From positions 1 to 49,653 of the forward strand of contig CAMBRQ010000019.1 of the NCBI GenBank assembly GCA_945870325.1: a stretch of DNA of 49,653 nt. Reading direction: 5' to 3'. Position 1 is the stretch's first letter. Each line of letters begins with the position of its first letter. The stretch comes from an uncultured Dorea sp. (GTDB taxonomy: Bacteria > Bacillota > Clostridia > Lachnospirales > Lachnospiraceae). A program made the translations under genes and the position numbers. The notes below the pieces were generated by a model that made no database searches, was not told the origin of the DNA, and worked only from the letters and a program-made list of their open reading frames with translations. Positions 9,424-17,146 of the stretch are shown here, piece by piece.

Positions 9424-9477
9424 GGCATTATTTCCCGAATCAATGTAATTCATGCCAATTATATTGCAAATAATGCC
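9424..9477. promoter_or_regulatory. Inverted/direct repeat in the dapF-araC divergent intergenic region
   Basis: GGCATTATTT (9424-9433) is the exact inverse of AAATAATGCC (9468-9477). The sequence also holds ATGCCA twice in direct orientation (about 9452 and 9473), a spacing near two helical turns as AraC-type regulators often use. It lies between the divergent DapF-family and AraC-family genes, so it may be the regulator's own binding region. This is inference from symmetry and position only. Confidence 0.35.
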
Positions 9478-9577
9478 ATTTTCTATTATCATTATTTTAA
9501 GATATAAAACTCGTAATCATCCATTTTCAAATGAACTTTACCGGAATATGAGATCATGCATTCTAGGGAGGAAACTC

Positions 9578-10420
9578 ATGGAGCAATATGTAAAAAAGGG
9601 CTATCTAAACAGCGAATTCCGCCTCTTCCATCTCACCGACCAGGAGACCCGCGAGGTAGAATACCACTATCATGACTTTGATAAGATCACCATCTTTATT
9701 AACGGACAGGTCAATTACATGATTGAAGGGAAATCCTACGCTTTAAAGCCTTACGATATTGTACTTGTACGGCATAATGACATTCACAAACTAACAGTGG
9801 ACAACTCAAGCCTTTACGACCGGATTATCGTCTACATCTCGCCAAATTTCATGAACGCCTATAAGACAGACTCCTATGACCTCAGTTACTGTTTTCAAAA
9901 GGCAGAAGAAGAGCAGTCCAATGTCTTACGTATTCCTTCCCTTGAGAAGAGTTCCCTGTTCCGCTCCATTACCCGGCTTGAGCATTCCTTCTCCGATGAC
10001 GGATATGCAGCCGAACTCTACCGCCAGGTTCTGTTCCTGGAATTCATGATCCATCTGAACCGTGCTGCCAGAAAGAACCGGCTGGAATTCATCGACACTG
10101 CCGGCAGCAACACGAAAATCCTGGATATCCTGCAGTATATCAATGAGAATCTGAGCGAAGAACTAAGTATAGATACCCTTGCAGAGCATTTTTACATCAG
10201 CAAATATTATATGATGAGACTATTCAAGCAGGAGACCGGCTATACTCTGGGACATTACATCTCACAGAAACGGCTCCTGCTTGCAAAAGAACTGATATTA
10301 TCCGGCGTGCCAGGCGCGCAGGCTTGTTTTGATTGCGGTTTTAAAGATTATTCCACATTCTCCAGAGCTTATAAGAAATTCTTTGATGAATCCCCACGGG
10401 ATACCTTGACTTTGTCATAG
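9578..10420 (+). CDS. AraC family transcriptional regulator with cupin sensor
   Basis: 280 residues from ATG 9578, 6 bases after GGAGG. The N-terminal half (about 1-150) reads as a cupin-type ligand domain, with EYHYHDFDKITIFINGQ and the turn LKPYDIVLVRHNDIH. The C-terminal 100 residues carry two helix-turn-helix units, including LAEHFYISKYYMMRLFKQETG, and end with the AraC signature (FKDYSTFSRAYKKFFDESP). The ligand is unknown. It is divergent from the DapF-family gene across a region with repeat symmetry. Its last 52 bases overlap the 3' end of hflX on the other strand, an unusual convergent coding overlap. Confidence 0.9.
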   Translation: MEQYVKKGYLNSEFRLFHLTDQETREVEYHYHDFDKITIFINGQVNYMIEGKSYALKPYDIVLVRHNDIHKLTVDNSSLYDRIIVYISPNFMNAYKTDSYDLSYCFQKAEEEQSNVLRIPSLEKSSLFRSITRLEHSFSDDGYAAELYRQVLFLEFMIHLNRAARKNRLEFIDTAGSNTKILDILQYINENLSEELSIDTLAEHFYISKYYMMRLFKQETGYTLGHYISQKRLLLAKELILSGVPGAQACFDCGFKDYSTFSRAYKKFFDESPRDTLTLS

Positions 10421-11640
10421 ATCTCTACCGGGACGTAAGCCCTTACGAAGATTCCATCTTCCCGGTATTCTTCTTCCTGTAGTTCTCCGTATTTACGGAT
10501 GAACTGGATCTTTCCTGCTTCCTGATAAGAATAAAGATTCTCAATAGCGATCTTCTGCTCTCTTAAGACCGCCTCTATCGTCTTAAGAAGTTCCGGAATG
10601 CCGGCAAATGTCTTCGCAGATATCTTCACCGTATAATCTGCGTGGAAATCCCGGATAATCTTATCACCATCCACCTTGTCTTGCTTATTGAATATCGTAA
10701 TAATCGGCTTATCGGTCACTTCCAGATTCTGCAATGTCTCATACACCGTATACATCTGCTCATCCATCTGTGGATTCGCCGTATCTACCACATGTAAAAT
10801 GATGTCGGCATACTTCGCCTCTTCAAGCGTACTGCGGAATGCCTCGATCAGATGATGCGGCAGTTTACGGATGAAGCCGACGGTATCCGTCAAAAGTATC
10901 TCCTGCCCGCTTGGCAGTTTCAATTCTCTGGTAGTTGGATCAAGGGTTGCGAATAACTTGTCCTCTGCAAGTATCCCTGCACCTGTCAACGCATTCAACA
11001 ACGTAGACTTTCCTGCATTCGTATAACCAACAATTGCCGCAACAGGAACATGATTCCTGCTCCTCTGCTCCCTTGTTACTTCCCGGTGACGCTTCACATC
11101 TTTTAACTCTCGATTCAACTGGGCAATCCGGCTCTTAATCAATCTTCGGTCTATCTCCAGTTTCTTCTCACCCGGGCCTCTGGTTCCGATTCCACCGCCA
11201 AGCCTTGACATCGCCGTACCGAATCCGGTAAGCCGTGTCTGACGGTACTTAAGCTGAGCCAGTTCCACCTGGATCTTACCCTCACTGGTGGATGCCCTGG
11301 CAGCAAAGATATCCAGGATTACCAATGTACGGTCCATCACCTTCGCATCCAGTTCATCCTGAAGATTCTTCATCTGTGCCGGCGAAAGTTCATCATCACA
11401 AATAATACCTGTTGCGTCTAATTCCCACAACAGGTCTTTTACTTCTTCTATCTTTCCTTTTCCAATATAAGTTCCCGGATGCATCTGCTCCCTGTTCTGT
11501 ATCACCATCCCCACAGTCTCGGCACCCGCTGTAGATGCCAGATCTCTTAACTCCTCCAGGGATTTTAAAGTATCATCCTGATCCGAGAGGCTTACGCCAA
11601 CCAGAATAACGCGCTCCGTCTCTTTTGCCAAATCTATCAT
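10369..11640 (-). CDS. hflX: GTPase HflX (ribosome-associated)
   Basis: 423 residues, usual for HflX. The N-terminal ND1 domain includes NREQMHPGTYIGKGKIEEV (residues about 48-66). A helical linker carries RLGGGIGTRGPGEKKLE, the family's glycine-rich segment. The G domain follows with GYTNAGKSTLLNALTG (G1), DTVGFI (G3) and NKQD (G4). HflX splits stalled 70S ribosomes, notably after heat or antibiotic stress. The gene is monocistronic or the last of its unit. Its final codons are shared, antisense, with the end of the AraC-type gene between 10369 and 10420. Confidence 0.96.
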   Translation of the reverse strand: MIDLAKETERVILVGVSLSDQDDTLKSLEELRDLASTAGAETVGMVIQNREQMHPGTYIGKGKIEEVKDLLWELDATGIICDDELSPAQMKNLQDELDAKVMDRTLVILDIFAARASTSEGKIQVELAQLKYRQTRLTGFGTAMSRLGGGIGTRGPGEKKLEIDRRLIKSRIAQLNRELKDVKRHREVTREQRSRNHVPVAAIVGYTNAGKSTLLNALTGAGILAEDKLFATLDPTTRELKLPSGQEILLTDTVGFIRKLPHHLIEAFRSTLEEAKYADIILHVVDTANPQMDEQMYTVYETLQNLEVTDKPIITIFNKQDKVDGDKIIRDFHADYTVKISAKTFAGIPELLKTIEAVLREQKIAIENLYSYQEAGKIQFIRKYGELQEEEYREDGIFVRAYVPVEIYDKVKVSRGDSSKNFL

Positions 11641-11710
11641 CTGCTATACCTCACTATACCCAATGCATTTTCCCGATAGCCGCACAGCACTCTATTGCCA
11701 CCGGTATGTA

Positions 11711-12235
11711 CTATCTCGTCTCCAGGAATTCCAATTCCTTCTGCGCAGCCGCATCATCCGGATAATCCGCAATATACTCCCTTAACTTCGTCTTGGCGCT
11801 CTCCCAGTCTTTGGACTGTTCGTACGCCGCGATCATATTATACCGCATCTCCCGGATCAATTCTTCGCTATTGTCTTTCATTTCAACTCCAATACGGAAA
11901 TAATTCAGAGCCATCGTAGGATCATTCAGCCTAAGTTCACAGCATCCCAAAAAATTATAAAGTGTTCCCGTCTTCTTTGCACCATGATCTAACGCATCCT
12001 CAAATGCATCTAATGCACCTTCATAATCCGCCTGCTCCCACTTGGCAATCCCGATGCCACGATAGGCATCTCCTGTATTCACATCTTTTTCAATTGCCTT
12101 TTCAAATTGTTCGATTGCTTCTTTATACTGCCCATTCTCCAGATATTCTACTCCCTTTTCTGAGGGATTTCCCACACAGCCTGTCAGCCATAGCCCTGCA
12201 ATCATCACAGACAGCATAATCCTGATACGCTTCAT
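11711..12235 (-). CDS. TPR-containing lipoprotein
   Basis: 174 residues from ATG 12235, four bases after AGGAGG; longer upstream frames would overlap the ATPase gene. A type II signal peptide with lipobox LTGC puts the lipidated Cys at residue 20, so it is probably anchored on the outer face of the membrane. The mature part is made of tetratricopeptide repeats (YLENGQYKEAIEQFEKAIE, AYRGIGIAKWEQADYEGALDAF, LNYFRIGVEMK, KLREYIADYPDDAAAQKEL). The family scaffolds protein contacts; the partner is unknown. It is the last gene of the arsR-ATPase-TPR unit, 8 bases after the ATPase, which may be simple read-through rather than a metal role. Confidence 0.87.
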   Translation of the reverse strand: MKRIRIMLSVMIAGLWLTGCVGNPSEKGVEYLENGQYKEAIEQFEKAIEKDVNTGDAYRGIGIAKWEQADYEGALDAFEDALDHGAKKTGTLYNFLGCCELRLNDPTMALNYFRIGVEMKDNSEELIREMRYNMIAAYEQSKDWESAKTKLREYIADYPDDAAAQKELEFLETR

Positions 12236-12243
12236 ATTTCCTC

Positions 12244-14106
12244 CTATACAGTATATCTTGCTACCCATACAGCATTCAGGATTGCAGCGAACATAACACC
12301 TACTTCTGCCAATATCGCTTCCCACATACCAAAATACCCTATCACCGCAAGAATTAATATCAATACTTTTATAATCAGTGCAAAAGAAATATTCTGACTT
12401 ACAACTCGAAGTGTCTCTTTTGCAATCTTAATGGCATCTACAATTCTGGGGAGTTCGTCTTCCATTAAGACAACATCTGCTGCCTCAACCGCAGCCGCCG
12501 CTCCCAATGCACCCATTGCAATTCCGACATCCGCTCTTGCCAGAACCGGTGCGTCATTAATACCATCTCCTACACACACCAGACGCTCCGTACTGTCCTG
12601 AAGACTTAAGAAATCCTCTACCTGCTCAAGTTTGTCTCCCGGCATCAGATCTGCATATACATAATCCATCTTTAGTTTCTTTGCTATCGGGACACTGCCA
12701 CTCGCCGTATCTCCAGTAAGCATCACTAATACTGCATTACATTTATCTTTCAGATACCTGAGTGTATCTCTAGCATCTTCCTTGATCGAATCTGCGATCA
12801 CAATATATCCTGCATATTTATCTCCAACTGCAACATAGACAACCGTGCCTAACTGATTAACATCATCACACAGTATCCTCTGCTTCTCCATCAATTTCTT
12901 ATTGCCGACATAGACACGATTCCCTTCAAAAGTAGCATTCACTCCATATCCTGGAATCTCACGCATCCGGTAAACCTTGCCTTTATCAATCTTGCCACCA
13001 TAAGCTTCCATCAGCGACAGAGCGATTGGATGATTCGAATAGCATTCTACATGCGCGGCAATCCTCAACAGTTCCTCATTCGATATGCCGACAGCCTTGA
13101 CTTCCTTGACTTTGAATATTCCTTCTGTCAGAGTACCTGTCTTATCAAATATGAATGTATCCGCTTTCGCCAGATCTTCCAGATAATTACCACCCTTGAC
13201 CACGATCCCCTGGCGGGCTGCAGACGCAATGCCCCCGAGAAATGCAATCGGTATGGACAGTACCAGACCACATGGACATGCCACTACAAGGAATATTAAG
13301 CCACGATAGATCCAGGTATCCCAATTCCCATAAGAAAATGATAATGGCGGATAGATCATGACTGCCAATGCGCACACCAGCATCACCGGTGTATAGATCT
13401 TAGAAAACCTCGTAATGAACGTCTCGCTCTCTGCCTTCTTATTCTGCGCATCCTCAACCATCTCCATGATTCTTGATACTGTTGAATCCACATATAATTC
13501 CAGCACTTTGGCTTCAATCACTCCACTCAAATTAATACAGCCGCTATAGATCTTATCTCCCGGCCACGCACTCTGAGGAATCGCTTCTCCTGTCAGTGCC
13601 TTCGTATCTATACTCGTCGTTCCTGACGTAATCACAGCATCCACCGGAATCCGTTCTCCCGGCTTTATCACAATCGTATGACCTGGCTTCAGAGCAGACG
13701 GATCTACCGTGAACTCCTTGCCATGAACCTTTCTGGTCGCATACTCCGGACGGATATTCAGCATCTCCTTAATATAACGCTTCGCATTATCTGTAGAATA
13801 TGCTTCAAATATCATGCCCAGTTCAAAAAGAAGCATCACAAGTACACCCTCGACATATCTTCCGATTCCCAACGCTCCAATAGTCGCAAGAATAATCAGA
13901 GTATATTCCGTCAGGAACTTCTTCTGCATAATATCCTCCTGCAGCCTCTTAAATGCATCGAATCCAACAATCAGATATGCAATAAGAAACCATATGAACT
14001 TAGCACGGTCCGTCAACATATAATGTGTGGTCGCTGCTGCGGCACACACATAGATGATCACTCCCGTCAGATATATGATACCTCTTCTTTTTAATTCCTC
14101 AGTCAT
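12244..14106 (-). CDS. P1B-type heavy-metal ATPase without metal-binding head, atypical TM8
   Basis: 620 residues. It has the P-type core: TGE loop (LTGEAIP), CPC in the membrane (ACPCGL), phosphorylation site DKTGTLTEG, HP locus (NHPIALS), GDTASG and hinge GDGINDAP. It lacks an N-terminal HMA or His-rich domain and starts almost directly with membrane helices. In ZntA/CadA-like Zn/Cd exporters TM8 carries an essential Asp in ADTG; here the corresponding segment is AEVGVM (Glu), while the upstream paralogue (14642-16951) keeps ADTG. Metal preference is therefore open (Zn, Cd, Co or other). It lies 46 bases after the ArsR-type gene in the same direction, so that repressor likely controls it. 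Confidence 0.9.
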   Translation of the reverse strand: MTEELKRRGIIYLTGVIIYVCAAAATTHYMLTDRAKFIWFLIAYLIVGFDAFKRLQEDIMQKKFLTEYTLIILATIGALGIGRYVEGVLVMLLFELGMIFEAYSTDNAKRYIKEMLNIRPEYATRKVHGKEFTVDPSALKPGHTIVIKPGERIPVDAVITSGTTSIDTKALTGEAIPQSAWPGDKIYSGCINLSGVIEAKVLELYVDSTVSRIMEMVEDAQNKKAESETFITRFSKIYTPVMLVCALAVMIYPPLSFSYGNWDTWIYRGLIFLVVACPCGLVLSIPIAFLGGIASAARQGIVVKGGNYLEDLAKADTFIFDKTGTLTEGIFKVKEVKAVGISNEELLRIAAHVECYSNHPIALSLMEAYGGKIDKGKVYRMREIPGYGVNATFEGNRVYVGNKKLMEKQRILCDDVNQLGTVVYVAVGDKYAGYIVIADSIKEDARDTLRYLKDKCNAVLVMLTGDTASGSVPIAKKLKMDYVYADLMPGDKLEQVEDFLSLQDSTERLVCVGDGINDAPVLARADVGIAMGALGAAAAVEAADVVLMEDELPRIVDAIKIAKETLRVVSQNISFALIIKVLILILAVIGYFGMWEAILAEVGVMFAAILNAVWVARYTV

Positions 14107-14152
14107 ACTGTTTTTTCCCTTTTATAACTAACTGTTAACAACTATATGAAGA

Positions 14153-14512
14153 TTATTCCGTAATATGCTCCATTCCCTGACTGATAATGGTCTGAATATG
14201 ACCATCCGCCAAAGAATAATAGACCGTCTTCCCTTCTCTTCGGTTCTTCACCAGTTTCATCTGCTTCAAAACCCGAAGCTGATGTGAGATGGCCGACTGC
14301 GTCATCCCTAAGACCTCAGCAAGATCACAGACACACATCTCTGACTCCAACAGCACACACAGAATCTTAATCCTCGTTGGGTCTGCGAACACCTTATAGA
14401 AATCTGCCAGTTCCTTCAATCGTTCTTCCTCCGGCATCTTCTTTTGCACCATGCGTACCGCATCATCATGGACACATGTAACTTCGCAGCACTCGACTTC
14501 TGTCTTCTTCAT
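14153..14512 (-). CDS. ArsR/SmtB family metal-sensing repressor (CadC/ZiaR-like)
   Basis: 119 residues. A winged-helix core is seen with FADPTRIKILCVLLESE and recognition segment MTQSAISHQLRVLKQMKLV. Two candidate metal sites are visible. One is Cys60 and Cys62 (MCVCDLAE) in the alpha3 position together with N-terminal Cys8, Cys9 and Cys13 and His15, as in CadC. The other is a C-terminal alpha5 set (DGHIQTIISQGMEH), as in SmtB/CzrA. Such proteins leave DNA when bound to Zn, Cd or Pb. It heads a unit with an ATPase and a TPR lipoprotein, and it is downstream of a second Zn/Cd-type ATPase whose promoter holds a typical ArsR-family operator. Confidence 0.93.
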   Translation of the reverse strand: MKKTEVECCEVTCVHDDAVRMVQKKMPEEERLKELADFYKVFADPTRIKILCVLLESEMCVCDLAEVLGMTQSAISHQLRVLKQMKLVKNRREGKTVYYSLADGHIQTIISQGMEHITE

Positions 14513-14571
14513 ACTATTCTTCCTTTCATGATGATAGACATACTTAATTGTGAAATTCTGCCTATTTGTTA

Positions 14572-14611
14572 ATTATGCCAAATGGTGTCAGTTATTTCAA
14601 CCATTTGGCAT
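14572..14611 (-). promoter_or_regulatory. Promoter within a 12-bp inverted repeat upstream of arsR
   Basis: On the minus strand TTGAAA (14600-14595) and CATAAT (14577-14572) are spaced by exactly 17 bases. The inverted repeat ATGCCAAATGGT / ACCATTTGGCAT (14575-14586 and 14600-14611, 13-base spacer) overlaps both elements, so a protein bound there would block the promoter. It does not match the usual ArsR-family 12-2-12 box found at 16992. It could also fold in RNA as the end of the upstream ATPase transcript, though it lacks a U tract. Confidence 0.55.
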
Positions 14612-14641
14612 AAAATGAAACTAAAATTAATATTTTCGTAA

Positions 14642-16951
14642 CTATTTCTTTCGTGTATACAGTACACGGATAGAGTTCAACACACACAGCATTGCAACTC
14701 CCGTATCAGCAAATACTGCCATCCACATATTCGCATATCCCGCGAATCCGAGAATCATAATTAAGAACTTAATCACCAATGCGAATACTACATTCTCCAT
14801 TGCAATGGTTCCCGTTCTTCTGGCGATGCCGACTGCCTCCGGTATCGCATCCATCGAAGAGGTCATGAATACTACATCTGCCGCTTCTATGGCTGCATCT
14901 GCGCCGCTTCCCATCGCTGCTCCTACATCTGCTCCTGCAAGCACAGGTGCATCGTTAATACCATCTCCTACGAACATAACCGCACCATGCTTGCTTCGGA
15001 TATCCTTAAGATGGCTTAATTTTTCCTGCGGAAGAAGCTGGGCGTGGACTTCGTCAATTCCCGTCTGCTTCGCCACTGCCATTGCATTATCTTTCGCATC
15101 TCCTGTCAGCATTGCAGTGATAAGATTCTGAGACTTCATCCTCTTTACTGCTCCAAATGCTTCTTCCTTGATTACATCTGCAACTACCAGATATCCCACC
15201 AGTTCTCCGTCTACCGCAACCAAAACCTCTGTCCCATAAGCATCACTTTGATATCTGCTGGTATCTACGTCATACATCTCAAGAAGTCCTCTGCTGCCAC
15301 AAAGCACCGTTCCTTCCGGGAACACTGCCCGGATTCCCTTACCGGAGATCTCTTCCGCATCAGATGGTCTTACCAATGTAAGTCCCTGCTCTCTGGCTGC
15401 TGTTACAATACTTCTTCCGATCGGATGCGTAGAACTCAATTCACAATCTGCCGCCATTGTCAGAATCTGCTTCTCTGTAAGTCTCTTAAGCGCCACCGTC
15501 TTCTGTACTACAAAATTACCCTTCGTGATGGTTCCGGTTTTATCCATAACCACAGTTTTGATATCTTTCAGCGCTTCAATCGCTACTCCGCCTTTGAATA
15601 GGATTCCCTGCTTAGAACCAGCGCCTATTCCCGAGAAGAATGCCAGCGGAACACTTAATACCAGCGCACACGGACAACTGATAACCAAGAATGTAATCGC
15701 TGTATAGATCCAGTAATTCCAGTCCCCCGTTACCAGCGACGGAACAACCGCGGTAAATATCGCAGCAGCCACCACGATCGGAGTATAGATTCTGGCGAAT
15801 TTCGTAATGAAACGGTCAATCTTCGGCTTGCTTGCCGCCGCGTTCTCCACAGAATCCAGGATACGGGTTACCATAGATTCACCAAGCGGCTTTTGCACCT
15901 CTAATTTCAAAACACCCAGATCATTCACACAGCCTGAATAGACTTCCGTTCCAGGATATACATTCACCGGAACCGGCTCTCCGGTTACAGGAGAAGTATC
16001 AATCTGGCTCTGTCCTTCTACAATCTTGCCATCCAGAGGAATTCTGTCTCCCGGGCGAATCAGAATAATATCTCCAACTTTTGCATCCTTCGCAGGAATA
16101 CTCTCGACATCATTACCTCTGATCAGATTCACAACCTCCGGTCTTAGATCAACCGCTTCCATAATCTGAGAACGGCTGCGGCTTACCGCAATATCTTCGA
16201 ACACTTCGCCGATCCGGTAGAACAGCATTACACCTACAGCTTCAGCAAAATCACCGATTGCGAATGCTGCCAGTGTTGCCACACTCATCAGGAAATTCTC
16301 ATCAAATACATGCCCTTTTGCCAGATTCTTAACCGCAGTCCACACAATCTCCAATCCCAGAATCACATATGCCACTACGAACAGGATACTGCTGACAATA
16401 GAATCCGGCATCATATGTTCCAAAACTTCTCCGGCTGCAAATAACACTGCACCTGCTACTATCTTAAGAATCTCTTTCTTATTCTCCTCCAGCGGACTTT
16501 CTTTCTTCTTCGACGACACAGTATCTTCCCTAGGAATAACCAGTACATCCTCCTCAATCGAAGAACAGATTCTTCTGAATTCCGGGAGCAATTCATCCTG
16601 ATGATCGGCGGCTACCGCCAACTGCTTGGTGGCATACGTGATTGTAGCTGCTTTCACACCTGGCAACTGCCGAATCTGTCGTTCCATCTTCGCTGCACAG
16701 TTGGCACAGCCAAGATTTTCAAGAATGTAGATTCGTTTCTCTACACCTTCCGGCATCGGTAATACTTCCTGCGGTTCTATCGCTTCATGATCGTGACCGC
16801 AGCAGCAATCTCCGTGATCGTGGTGATGGTGATGATGTTCATGCTCATGATGGTTGTGCCCACAGCCACATTCTTCCTCACAATCATGGTGATGATGGTG
16901 CTCATGCTCGTGGTCATATGTATCTTTCAATTCTTTTTCTTGCTCTCCCAT
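14642..16951 (-). CDS. Zn2+/Cd2+-type P1B ATPase with His-rich head and HMA domain
   Basis: 769 residues from ATG 16951, after AGGAGGG with normal spacing; the frame's upstream part to 17011 runs through the operator and is not coding. The first 55 residues are a His/Cys/Asp/Glu-rich metal-binding head, followed by an HMA domain with GCANC (81-85). The core has TGEPVP, SCPCALVLSVP, DKTGTITKG, HPIGRS, GDGINDAP and TM8 ADTGVA with the Asp expected of Zn/Cd/Pb exporters (P1B-2). Expected role: efflux of surplus Zn2+ or toxic Cd2+/Pb2+ from the cytoplasm. It is transcribed from its own promoter, which contains an ArsR/SmtB-type operator. Confidence 0.95.
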   Translation of the reverse strand: MGEQEKELKDTYDHEHEHHHHHDCEEECGCGHNHHEHEHHHHHHDHGDCCCGHDHEAIEPQEVLPMPEGVEKRIYILENLGCANCAAKMERQIRQLPGVKAATITYATKQLAVAADHQDELLPEFRRICSSIEEDVLVIPREDTVSSKKKESPLEENKKEILKIVAGAVLFAAGEVLEHMMPDSIVSSILFVVAYVILGLEIVWTAVKNLAKGHVFDENFLMSVATLAAFAIGDFAEAVGVMLFYRIGEVFEDIAVSRSRSQIMEAVDLRPEVVNLIRGNDVESIPAKDAKVGDIILIRPGDRIPLDGKIVEGQSQIDTSPVTGEPVPVNVYPGTEVYSGCVNDLGVLKLEVQKPLGESMVTRILDSVENAAASKPKIDRFITKFARIYTPIVVAAAIFTAVVPSLVTGDWNYWIYTAITFLVISCPCALVLSVPLAFFSGIGAGSKQGILFKGGVAIEALKDIKTVVMDKTGTITKGNFVVQKTVALKRLTEKQILTMAADCELSSTHPIGRSIVTAAREQGLTLVRPSDAEEISGKGIRAVFPEGTVLCGSRGLLEMYDVDTSRYQSDAYGTEVLVAVDGELVGYLVVADVIKEEAFGAVKRMKSQNLITAMLTGDAKDNAMAVAKQTGIDEVHAQLLPQEKLSHLKDIRSKHGAVMFVGDGINDAPVLAGADVGAAMGSGADAAIEAADVVFMTSSMDAIPEAVGIARRTGTIAMENVVFALVIKFLIMILGFAGYANMWMAVFADTGVAMLCVLNSIRVLYTRKK

Positions 16952-16991
16952 AATTAGCCCTCCTGAATAATTTCTTATCAGTAATCCCTTG

Positions 16992-17015
16992 ACATATGAA
17001 CAATTATTCATATGT
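16992..17015. promoter_or_regulatory. ArsR/SmtB-type operator before the Zn/Cd ATPase
   Basis: The sequence around 16992-17015 contains TATGAACAATTATTCATATG, an imperfect dyad of the TGAAnA...TnTTCA kind that is the known binding site of ArsR/SmtB/CadC repressors. It lies about 40 bases upstream of the ATPase start codon. The likely protein is the ArsR-type product of 14153-14512. Confidence 0.75.
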
Positions 17016-17093
17016 TCATGTTTTTTATTTAATCACGTAAGTGTATATTTGTCAATATATATTTCTCAATTTCGTAAAAACGTGGAACATTAC

Positions 17094-17132
17094 AAAAAGA
17101 GCGTTAATTCCAATTCCGAAATTAACGCTCTT
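17094..17132 (-). terminator. Rho-independent terminator after the lipoamide dehydrogenase gene
   Basis: A 13-bp perfect stem, AAGAGCGTTAATT with AATTAACGCTCTT (17097-17109 and 17120-17132), 10-base loop, followed on the minus strand by a short U run (CTTTTTG). It begins 15 bases past the stop codon. Confidence 0.85.
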
Positions 17133-17146
17133 CGTATTTCAAAAAT

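Noticed and set aside
9382..9577. Lysine riboswitch upstream of the DapF-family gene
   Set aside because: The region is too short and lacks the multi-helix core and terminator; only repeat symmetry is seen.
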